Shown: in pieces, positions 1-7,267 of the stretch
Numbering within the stretch: the stretch's first letter is position 1
How the letters are laid out: the number at the start of each line of letters is the position of its first letter
DNA from: G963665495 sp963665495
GTDB lineage: Bacteria; Desulfobacterota; Desulfovibrionia; Desulfovibrionales; Desulfovibrionaceae
DNA: 64,000 nucleotides
Direction of reading: 5' to 3'
Assembly: GCA_963665495.1 (NCBI GenBank)
Contig: OY762289.1
Coordinates: 4,278,001-4,342,000, forward strand
Notes under the pieces: generated by a model
Databases searched by the model: none
The model's input: the letters and a program-made list of their open reading frames with translations, nothing else
Told to the model about the DNA's origin: nothing
Made by a program: the position numbers and the translations under genes

Positions 1-561
1 AGGACCGGAGACCTGCAGAGCTCCAAGCGTTTTACCCTCATCGTTGAATATCGGTGCGGCTGAACAGGTCCAATGGTGCAGTTTGGCGCAATAATGTTCT
101 TCCCCGGATATCTGTATGGGAACATGCAATTTCAACGCGGTGCCGATGCCATTGGTCCCTACTGATTCTTCTTTCCAATCCGAACCGTTTACCAGATTCA
201 CTTTTGCAGCATGATCAGAAATATCATAATCCCCAACACTTTCAATTATGACCCCGAAAGCATCAGATAAAAATACAATAAGTTTGGAACCAGCTATTAT
301 CTCATACAACTTATCTACAAATGGTTTTGCTATTGTAAAAAATTTTTCATTTCTTTCGCGTAGCATGGAAACAAACTCGGAACTATAAACAGGCAGTCCT
401 ATATTCCCATAAGGGTCAACATTTGCAGCATAACAACGTTTCCAGGATTGTACTATCTGTGGTTTCAACAGATTTGACTTAACCGTTCCGGAAAGAATAA
501 ACTCCTCCCATAAAGTTTTTGTTGTTTTTACAGAATATATTGGCGTGTTACCTGGCATCAT
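1..561 (-). CDS. sigma-54-dependent transcriptional activator, AcoR/DhaR-like, N-terminal part (partial)
   Basis: The open frame starts at the ATG ending at 561 (a second ATG follows directly) and runs 187 codons without a stop to the left edge, so the gene is truncated by the window. The visible part is the N-terminal GAF-type sensor of AcoR/DhaR-like activators. Markers are SWKRC near residue 44, GTNGIGTAL near 134 and HHWTCSAAPI near 158, followed by the usual LGALQVSG end of the GAF core. In this family the GAF module senses a small molecule and is followed by a sigma-54-interacting AAA+ domain and a Fis-type helix-turn-helix; these would lie beyond the edge and are inferred. The target operon is not visible. 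Base composition is more AT-rich than the genes from 1.5 kb onward. Confidence 0.85.
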   Translation of the reverse strand, partial: MMPGNTPIYSVKTTKTLWEEFILSGTVKSNLLKPQIVQSWKRCYAANVDPYGNIGLPVYSSEFVSMLRERNEKFFTIAKPFVDKLYEIIAGSKLIVFLSDAFGVIIESVGDYDISDHAAKVNLVNGSDWKEESVGTNGIGTALKLHVPIQISGEEHYCAKLHHWTCSAAPIFNDEGKTLGALQVSGP

Positions 562-1146
562 TTATCCACTATCGCATTACTTCCAGTAAAAATAATCAAG
601 GGAATTACAGAGAGTAACTAGTGCAACGAATTATCAAAATTCGATATAACAATGGAAGATTTCAAAATTATTTTCTACTGCTTTTCAATAAAAAACTTGT
701 CAGAATAAATTGTATTCAACCCTTGCAGCCAGCCCGCTCAATCAGTTGAACGCAACGCTCTAATGAATTTGAAAAACTCCAATTGGATCTGAAGCAGGAA
801 TTTTGCCATAAAATAGGATTTATCAAACGACTCTCTGAACAACAGGCCAGATAGCGTGAACCCTTCTGCATTTAAAAACATATAAACTTTTACAACTGGT
901 TCGTATGCTATAAAACTCCCAAAAAATTCCTGATAAAAAAAATTGAACTTAGAGTGTCACCATAAAATAATATAACGTGACAAGATTTCTCTTTCAATAG
1001 TAGCATTAGAAAGTATAAGTACTGATTTTTTGCTATTATGTCATAGCAATTAAAGTGTCAACATCGGTAAAAAAATTGAAATTTAGTGTTACTTTTTTAC
1101 AATTATCATATATTTACAGGCTTGAATCCTCTGAATATAAAGAGTC

Positions 1147-1172
1147 GGCAGAAATAATTTTCAATTTCTGCC
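1147..1172. other. perfect 9-bp hairpin in the gene-free stretch
   Basis: GGCAGAAAT at 1147-1155 pairs perfectly with ATTTCTGCC at 1164-1172 across an 8-base loop. Neither side carries a clean T-run, so a classical intrinsic terminator is not well supported. It could be a protein-binding palindrome or part of a structured leader or small RNA. Confidence 0.5.
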
Positions 1173-1260
1173 AACAACTACACTTTTACAAAAAAGTAAC
1201 TAGCTAAAAACTGACTGGTCCGAAAAAAAACTGCAATTTCTTTCTGAAGCAAAATCAACA

Positions 1261-1292
1261 AGACTTTTGCCTCTATTGCGAGAGGCAGGTCT
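1261..1292. other. extended hairpin in the gene-free stretch
   Basis: TGCCTCT at 1268-1274 pairs with AGAGGCA at 1281-1287 across a 6-base loop. AGAC at 1261-1264 pairs with GTCT at 1289-1292 to extend the stem across a small internal loop. No U-run follows on either strand, which argues against a simple terminator. Confidence 0.45.
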
Positions 1293-1450
1293 GATTTAGA
1301 AAAAAATTTCACCATAATATAAAAAAGAAAACAGGGTCCGGTAAGAAAAAGCAAAGACGCAAACGCCGTACATCTATAGAGTACGCCTGGTGTATGGGCA
1401 TTGTGTAACAGACAGGAAGGGAGAATGCAGATCTTCTCTACGGTAGCCGC

Positions 1451-1504
1451 AAGAGAAAAAAAGTCGGGGCCTCATCTTTTCCGGCTGAAAAGAAAGAGGC
1501 CCCG
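1451..1504 (-). terminator. intrinsic terminator of the prenyltransferase operon
   Basis: CGGGGCCTC at 1465-1473 pairs with GAGGCCCCG at 1496-1504. TCTTTT/AAAAGA pairing extends the inner stem. On the minus strand the hairpin is followed by a run of seven T (plus-strand A-run at 1456-1462). It lies about 30 bases past the prenyltransferase stop codon. Confidence 0.85.
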
Positions 1505-1535
1505 GATAACAATCCCTTTTCAAGGCATTAGCTGC

Positions 1536-2396
1536 TCAAATGCCCTGCAGCCCGAGGAAGACTCCCACAAACACGGCGATGGAAATGACGCCGTTGAAGG
1601 TGAAGAAGGCCAGGTTTACCCGGCTCATGTCCTTGGAGCTGATGATCTTGTGCTCCAGCAGCAGGACCAGGCTAACCAGCGCCCAGACCAGAAAATAAGG
1701 CCAGGAAAGCCATGCGGCCCAGCCCGCCAGCAGAAAGAACAGGCTGGTGTTGACATGGCAGAAGAAAGAAATGTGCAGTGCCGAATCCACACCGAATCCG
1801 GCCGGCAGCGAATGCAGTCCGTGTTCCTGGTCAAAGGCCACGTCCTGGCAGCTATAGATGATGTCGAACCCGGCGACCCAGAACAGCACCCCGAGAAAAA
1901 ACAGGCCCAGGGGAACGCCAAAGCCAGGCTGTACGCTGAACCAGCCCGCCACGGGCGCCAGGGCCAGCACCAGGCCCAGCACAAAATGACAGAGCCAGGA
2001 AAACCGCTTCACATAGCTGTAGAAAGCGCTGATAGCCAGAGCAAAAGGCGAAAGCAGCAGGCAGGCCTTGTTCATCAGGCCGCAGCTGCCCACAAATACC
2101 AGCGCGCAGACCGCAATGAACAGCAGCGTCTCTGTTTTGCCGATTTCTCCTGAAACCAGGGGCCGGGATTGAGTCCGCGGGTTCAGGCTGTCGAAGCGAA
2201 CATCCACCAGGCGGTTGAAGGCCATGGCGAACGAGCGTACGGCCACCATGGCCACTGTCAGCAGGAGCAGCGGCCGCCAGCCCGGCCAGCCGCCGGCCAC
2301 CAGAAACGCTCCCAGATAGGCGAAGGGGAGCGCGAACACCGAGTGCTCTATTTTTACCATCCGGGCCAGAATGGCCACTTTATCAAATACGGGCAT
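1536..2396 (-). CDS. UbiA-family prenyltransferase (probable menaquinone-pathway MqnP or 4-hydroxybenzoate type)
   Basis: An integral membrane aromatic prenyltransferase of 286 residues, the normal family length. It should transfer an isoprenoid chain from its pyrophosphate to an aromatic acid during quinone synthesis. Two Asp-rich Mg-diphosphate motifs are visible: NRLVDVRFD near residue 61 and the DVAFDQ segment near 186, with about eight hydrophobic helices between and around them. Sulfate reducers use menaquinone, often made by the futalosine route, so MqnP is the most likely role (inference from the family and organism type). The ATG at 2396 follows GAGAGAAC. The upstream HEAT-protein gene stops 23 bases before it, so the two are probably co-transcribed, ending at the terminator at 1451-1504. 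Confidence 0.85.
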   Translation of the reverse strand: MPVFDKVAILARMVKIEHSVFALPFAYLGAFLVAGGWPGWRPLLLLTVAMVAVRSFAMAFNRLVDVRFDSLNPRTQSRPLVSGEIGKTETLLFIAVCALVFVGSCGLMNKACLLLSPFALAISAFYSYVKRFSWLCHFVLGLVLALAPVAGWFSVQPGFGVPLGLFFLGVLFWVAGFDIIYSCQDVAFDQEHGLHSLPAGFGVDSALHISFFCHVNTSLFFLLAGWAAWLSWPYFLVWALVSLVLLLEHKIISSKDMSRVNLAFFTFNGVISIAVFVGVFLGLQGI

Positions 2397-2419
2397 GTTC
2401 TCTCAATAATTTAACACAG

Positions 2420-3769
2420 TTACTGGGTGACCATTGTATCAAGAGTGGCAGTGATTTCCGGGAGCCGCGCAGAAAGATTTTCCGGCAATTCACCCCTGAT
2501 TTTTGGGGAAATACGCACCAGCGCCCAGGCAGCCGTCTCGGACACGTAACGCTGTTGACTCTGCAGCAGTTTCTGCAGGGCTTCCAGAGCTGCGGGATTG
2601 TCTTCGCCGGGCAAAACGCCGGGGAGCACGGGCGATCCGAGATTCTTGCCCAACTCCAGGGCGGCGATCTGTTGAACGGACACATCCTGGTCGCCGGTGG
2701 CTTTGATCAGGGCTTCGATAATTTCCGGGTGGGCAAGAACGGTATCCCGTCCGAGGGAGCCCAGTGCGCGTACTGCAGCCCAGCGAGGAATATAGTGCGG
2801 ATCGTCCACCCCTTTGAGCAACTCGGGCAGCGCCTCGATAGACTTGGGGCCGAGAGCCGCCAGCAGACCGTATGCCTGGAAACGCGATCCAGGAGATTTG
2901 GCCTGGGTGTTTTTTGTAATCATCGAAACGGCATCCGCAGGCAACAGGTCCGGGTCAATAAACACCAGGGCCATGATCACGGTGAGCTTGGTATCCTGAT
3001 TGGGATCATCCAGAGCCGTACGCAACGCGTCGCTCAATTGCGCCATCCAGGGAAGTTTGGTCGTCAGGTTGGCGACAACTGCGGCCACCGCCGTACGCTC
3101 CACAGAATTGCCTTTTACCAGCGTATCGCCAAGCAGAGCCACACCGGCGTCCGCCTGCAGGTGCGCGACAGTGGGGATCAAGGCTTTGAGAGCGTTGGAA
3201 TGTACGTTGGGATCACTGTCGTTGAGCCCTTTGATCAGATACGGGTACACTTCGGGCGCCTTTTCCGGATAATACGAACTGAGCAGTCCGAGCACGCCCA
3301 CTGCTTCACGCCGGAGCTTGGGATTCTCGGCCGTTATCTTGGCGCCTACGATTCCAACCACTTTGGAATCATCGGGCTCCACCTGGGCCAGAGACTGGAT
3401 ACGAAATTTCATGGTGCTTTCCATCAGCTCGGCGGCGTTGTCGCCGGTGGCGTTGCCTGTGGGGCAGCTGGTGGCATTGCATTCGCTCTTTTTCTCCTGG
3501 CAGGTTTCCTTCTGATGATACGTACAGCCGCCGCATTTGGAAGAAGCACCTGCGGGTTGCTGCGGCGCAGCGAGTTTTTCCTCGCTCGCCTGCGGCGCGG
3601 GTTCGGCTGAAGGCTGCGGCGCAGCTTCCATCAGAGGAGCAAGCTCGGCGCTTTCGCGTACGAGCCAGTCCGCCTGCGCTTCGGGCAACAGCACGAACGG
3701 CAGAACCAAAACCAGAGCCGACAAAAGGGACAGAGAAATCCGTAATCCACTGTGCACCGAAAGACGCAT
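2420..3769 (-). CDS. secreted HEAT-repeat protein with a Cys-rich segment
   Basis: A 449-residue protein starting 9 bases after an AAGGAG ribosome site. Residues 1-33 form a signal peptide ending in AQA, so it is probably periplasmic or outer-membrane associated. A Pro/Ala-rich stretch follows (about 35-75). Next comes a Cys-rich segment (about 77-106) containing CGGC and three more cysteines spaced 5-8 residues apart. From about 115 to the end are repeated helical pairs typical of HEAT repeats, such as AVGVLGLLSSYYP and AVRALGSLGRD. HEAT arrays are protein-interaction scaffolds; no enzyme motif is visible. The cysteines could form disulfides or bind a metal. Specific function unknown. It lies 23 bases upstream of the prenyltransferase gene. 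Confidence 0.75.
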   Translation of the reverse strand: MRLSVHSGLRISLSLLSALVLVLPFVLLPEAQADWLVRESAELAPLMEAAPQPSAEPAPQASEEKLAAPQQPAGASSKCGGCTYHQKETCQEKKSECNATSCPTGNATGDNAAELMESTMKFRIQSLAQVEPDDSKVVGIVGAKITAENPKLRREAVGVLGLLSSYYPEKAPEVYPYLIKGLNDSDPNVHSNALKALIPTVAHLQADAGVALLGDTLVKGNSVERTAVAAVVANLTTKLPWMAQLSDALRTALDDPNQDTKLTVIMALVFIDPDLLPADAVSMITKNTQAKSPGSRFQAYGLLAALGPKSIEALPELLKGVDDPHYIPRWAAVRALGSLGRDTVLAHPEIIEALIKATGDQDVSVQQIAALELGKNLGSPVLPGVLPGEDNPAALEALQKLLQSQQRYVSETAAWALVRISPKIRGELPENLSARLPEITATLDTMVTQ

Positions 3770-3882
3770 AGTTGTTCTCCTTGAAGATCTGCAGGCGAAA
3801 CAATCGCCTGTTTTTTTTCCGACGGACGCAGCACGGCGTCAGGTCCGGCCTCAGCCGGACAGCCTGCAGGCGTCTCTGCCCG

Positions 3883-6800
3883 TTACATCAGGTTGAGCTG
3901 CTGTTCCTTATGCCGGATTTTGGTTTTCAGGGTTGTCCGGTTCAGCAATGCTTCCGGCAACGCACCTAAAAAAGATGACGGGTGGAGCCGCAGCTCGCGC
4001 CCGAAAAGATTTCTGCGGCCCGAGTGGCTGAGAAAAAGCGCATCCCGCGCCCGGGTCAGGCCCACATAAAAGAGCCGCCGCTCTTCTTCGGTGTCCGGGC
4101 GGTCGGAGATGTCCGGTTTGCCGCTGAGAAAAGACGGTCCTGCAAAAGGCAGTACGCCTTCTTCCAGGCATGGCATGAACACGGCGCGAAATTCCAGCCC
4201 TTTGGCCGAATGCAGACTCATGATCCGGATCTTTTCGCTGCGTTTTGCGGCCAGATCCAGCTCGCTCTGCAGGTTGACCCAGTTCAGCAAGCCCGCCCAG
4301 CCGCCGTGGCGCGCGTATGCTTTGGCCAGTTCGCGGAATTCGCGGCTCTGCCAGAAAAGCCGGTCGAAACGGGGCGAATCCTCCAGATACGCCTGCACCG
4401 CCAGCGGCCCTTTGGCTAAAATTTTGTCAGGGAAAATCAAATTGTTCTGCGTACTGGCATGCGCGATGCCCAGAAAGCTGCCTGCCGCGTCCAGGATCTC
4501 CCCCACCCGGCTTTCCATCCAGAAGGCTTCGTTTTCAGGCGCTGTGCAAGGCAGTCCGAGTCGTTCGAGGCTTTTTTTGATGGGCGGAATCAGAGCTTTG
4601 AAACGAACAAGTACGGCCACGTCTCCTGGGCTGAGGCTCGCGCGGAGATCATCGGAGTCCGCGCTGTCCAGACCCGGCGTCCGTTCATCCGTCAGCGTAT
4701 GGCTGGTGGCGCCGATAAGCCAGCGGATCCGTTCGGCGATCCAGGCAGATTCACTGCCCGCGGTGGGCGCATCGAAAAGACGTATCGTGCCGGAGCCTTT
4801 GTAGCGGGGGACAAGCTGCACCGGAGCGACGGATTTGTATGCGGCCTTTTGCAACACTCCGGCCGCTGCCTCCAGAATCGGCGCAGCCGAGCGGTAGTTC
4901 TCTTCCAGAGCGACCACCTCCAGCAGGGGCCAGCGCTCCTGCAGCAATTCCACGACCTGGGGCTGTGCGCCGCGAAATCCGTAAATGGACTGGTTGGGGT
5001 CGCCAATGGCGAAAAATCCCTGCCCGGGCAAACGGTCTTTGCCCTTGGCGGCATCCGCCAGGGCCATGACCACCTCCAGCTGCAAACGGGTCAGGTCCTG
5101 CAGTTCGTCCACCAGCACATGAGAGAAGGGGCTCGGATAAATGCCCTGCTGGATCTGTTCAAGCCAGAATTCCAGAAGATCCGTATAGTCGGCCAGATTC
5201 CAGGATTCCTTGAGCTTGAGATAGCGGTGAAAAATTTCTTCGTCCGGCCTGTCCTGCGGAATCATGCTTTCACGCCGCAGCTCGATACGCTTCCAGGCGG
5301 CCCGCAGGTCCTTTGTGTCGACATCTGAATTAGCCTCGCAAAACACCCGAAAAGCTCCGTCTTCGGACATCAGCACCGGAGCGGCCGCAAAGGACTTGGC
5401 CCAGTATTCCAGGGCCAGGGCGTGCAACGTATCCGCTCGCGGAGGCTGCGTACCGGCGCTTTCCTCATCTCTTTCCAGCTTTTCGGCAATGCGATTTTCC
5501 AACTCTTCGGCTGCGCGGCGGGTAAACGTAACCGTCAGTACGGAGGAAACAGGTGCGCCCTGCCCCAGCAGATAAAACACACGGCTGATAAGCGTATGGG
5601 TTTTGCCTGTGCCGGGTCCGGCCACGACAGCCACAGGACCGGGCCCTGCCTGTACGGCGCGCTCCTGGGAGGGGTTCAGCGTTGCAGGAGCCTCCGGTAC
5701 GGGCGCGGGCGCCGTTTGTGCGGGTCCCGCGGACGGCTCGTCCGTTTGCGCGGACTGTTCCTGCTGCGGGACGAATCCGCTCAGAAACTGGCCCTTGCCG
5801 AAGCTGCTGCGTTCGCGCGGAGAAAACAGGCGGATCACGCCGTATTCTCCGTCGAATCCGGGCTGGCGGTAGACCTCTCCCGCCCGCATGCGCTTGATGC
5901 TTTCCGCCAGCAAGGGGGATACTTTGGCCAGATCCTCCAGGGGCGCATCCTGCAGAACATGCGTTTCCGAACCAAAACGGCTGATGCAGGCCGCGTATTG
6001 GGCTTTGACTTTTTTACTGGCCGGTCCGACGCTGAGAATTTCCGAAAGCACTTCGGTCAGGGGAACGAGTGAAACATAGCCCGGCTGCCCTGCGGGCTGT
6101 TTGGCGGTTTCCCGGTCGGCCAGCTCCAGCACCCGGTGCAGGACGCCCAGGGTCAGGGGCTTGCCGCAGACCGGACAGATGCCGCTTCTGGCCACTGTTT
6201 CGCGCGGGTCGTACACAACGCCGCATTTGCGGTGGCCGTCCAGATGATATTTGCCTTCCTCAGGAAAAAATTCCACCGTGCCCAGAAATTTGTGCCCCAG
6301 GGCCTGCCCCCGCAACGCGCGATAGATTCCTTCATAAGAAGGCGCGCCGCTGAACAGGTTTGATTCGCGCCCCAGCTTTTCGGCCGAATGGGCGTCGGAG
6401 TTGGAAATCAGCCGGAAGCGGTCCAGGGCGCTAATGGTCCAGTTCATCTCCGGATCCGAAGACAAGCCGGTTTCCAGAGCGAAAATCTCACTGCTGAGTT
6501 CGCCGAAACATTCTTCTATGCTGTCGAATCCGGATTTGGAGCCGAACAGAGAAAACCAGGGAGTCCAGATATGGGCGGGAATCAGAAAAGCCAGGGGGTC
6601 GGTGTCCAGAACCATTTCCAGTAAAATCCTGGAATCGAGCCCCAGAATCGGACGTCCGTCCGAAGTCAGATTGCCCACCTGCCCCAGTTTGGCGTTGAAC
6701 GCTTCCGCGGCTTCAAAATGGGGCATGTAGACGAGATTATGAACTTTGCGGACTTTTCCGCCGCGTTTGTAAATAGAACTGATTTCAGCCTGCAGCATGA

Positions 6801-7074
6801 ACAGGGTCTTGCCGCTCGGCGTAACACCTGGCAAGGATTTTACTTCTTTCTGCAGGCCGCTGCCGTCTTTGAGGGCGTAAAGTCCGGTCCTGGCATCAAA
6901 GGCCAACAGGTCCTTGAGTTCGGCAAGCCAGCCCGGATGTGTGAAGTCCCCCGTCCCCAAAACGTCCAGGCCCTTGATACGCGCCCAGGCAGCAAGCAGC
7001 CTGGCTGTAAGCCCTTTGCTGGTTGCGCGGGAAAACCGTGAATGGATGTGCAGGTCAGCTCTGAATAGCTCCAT
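3883..7074 (-). CDS. PHP-domain nuclease (endonuclease Q-like) fused to a UvrD/Rep-family helicase
   Basis: A 1063-residue two-part protein. Residues 1 to about 260 are a PHP metal-dependent hydrolase: DLHIHSRFS near 8, GTGDFTHPGW near 41 and SNSDAHSAEKLG near 225 supply metal ligands. A four-Cys zinc element (CGVVYD then CPVCGKPL) follows at about 285-310, as in endonuclease Q and the TIGR00375-type PHP proteins. After a Pro/Ala linker (about 430-465) comes a complete SF1A helicase: Walker A AGPGTGKTH near 485, Walker B VDELQD, GDPNQSIYGFRG, EENYRS, LHSAKGLEF and YVGLTRARD. EndoQ cuts DNA next to deaminated bases, so the fusion may nick and unwind at damage; this is inference. The ATG at 7074 is preceded by AAGGACC. 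It is divergent from the GGDEF-EAL gene across 193 bases. Confidence 0.85.
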   Translation of the reverse strand: MELFRADLHIHSRFSRATSKGLTARLLAAWARIKGLDVLGTGDFTHPGWLAELKDLLAFDARTGLYALKDGSGLQKEVKSLPGVTPSGKTLFMLQAEISSIYKRGGKVRKVHNLVYMPHFEAAEAFNAKLGQVGNLTSDGRPILGLDSRILLEMVLDTDPLAFLIPAHIWTPWFSLFGSKSGFDSIEECFGELSSEIFALETGLSSDPEMNWTISALDRFRLISNSDAHSAEKLGRESNLFSGAPSYEGIYRALRGQALGHKFLGTVEFFPEEGKYHLDGHRKCGVVYDPRETVARSGICPVCGKPLTLGVLHRVLELADRETAKQPAGQPGYVSLVPLTEVLSEILSVGPASKKVKAQYAACISRFGSETHVLQDAPLEDLAKVSPLLAESIKRMRAGEVYRQPGFDGEYGVIRLFSPRERSSFGKGQFLSGFVPQQEQSAQTDEPSAGPAQTAPAPVPEAPATLNPSQERAVQAGPGPVAVVAGPGTGKTHTLISRVFYLLGQGAPVSSVLTVTFTRRAAEELENRIAEKLERDEESAGTQPPRADTLHALALEYWAKSFAAAPVLMSEDGAFRVFCEANSDVDTKDLRAAWKRIELRRESMIPQDRPDEEIFHRYLKLKESWNLADYTDLLEFWLEQIQQGIYPSPFSHVLVDELQDLTRLQLEVVMALADAAKGKDRLPGQGFFAIGDPNQSIYGFRGAQPQVVELLQERWPLLEVVALEENYRSAAPILEAAAGVLQKAAYKSVAPVQLVPRYKGSGTIRLFDAPTAGSESAWIAERIRWLIGATSHTLTDERTPGLDSADSDDLRASLSPGDVAVLVRFKALIPPIKKSLERLGLPCTAPENEAFWMESRVGEILDAAGSFLGIAHASTQNNLIFPDKILAKGPLAVQAYLEDSPRFDRLFWQSREFRELAKAYARHGGWAGLLNWVNLQSELDLAAKRSEKIRIMSLHSAKGLEFRAVFMPCLEEGVLPFAGPSFLSGKPDISDRPDTEEERRLFYVGLTRARDALFLSHSGRRNLFGRELRLHPSSFLGALPEALLNRTTLKTKIRHKEQQLNLM

Positions 7075-7267
7075 CGGCGGGTGGTCCTTATAATTATCAG
7101 ACGATTATGGCTTGTACCAGAAAGCGGGCGAGCTGCCAATGGCTAGTTCGGCGAGGGCTGGCGCGGTTGGTATGTTTATTCCATTTTTCACATGTTATCC
7201 TGACTGTTTGCCAGAATTATAAACTTACGGTAGTGTTTATCAGCAATAACTATAAGGAGGCAACCTG

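Larger units (their letters stand above)
562..1450. other. AT-rich gene-free stretch upstream of the sigma-54 activator
   Basis: About 890 bases without a convincing gene on either strand, clearly more AT-rich than the sequence to its right. It is the 5' region of the activator gene and the downstream region of the prenyltransferase gene. It contains two clear hairpins (1147-1172 and 1261-1292). A short protein-like but startless frame lies near 745-830. I did not find a convincing sigma-54 promoter (GG and GC pair) or a ribosome site followed by an open frame. A small RNA, a long leader or remnant DNA are all possible. Confidence 0.6.

Noticed and set aside
745..835. A short protein-like stretch (about 27 codons, reading RSNEFEKLQLDLKQEF and on) in the AT-rich gene-free region
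   Set aside because: It has no start or ribosome site, is flanked by stops, and I recognise no family; a decayed gene fragment cannot be excluded.
2555..3610. A 351-codon antisense frame across the HEAT-repeat gene
   Set aside because: The minus strand has the signal peptide and repeats; the antisense product has no recognisable structure.
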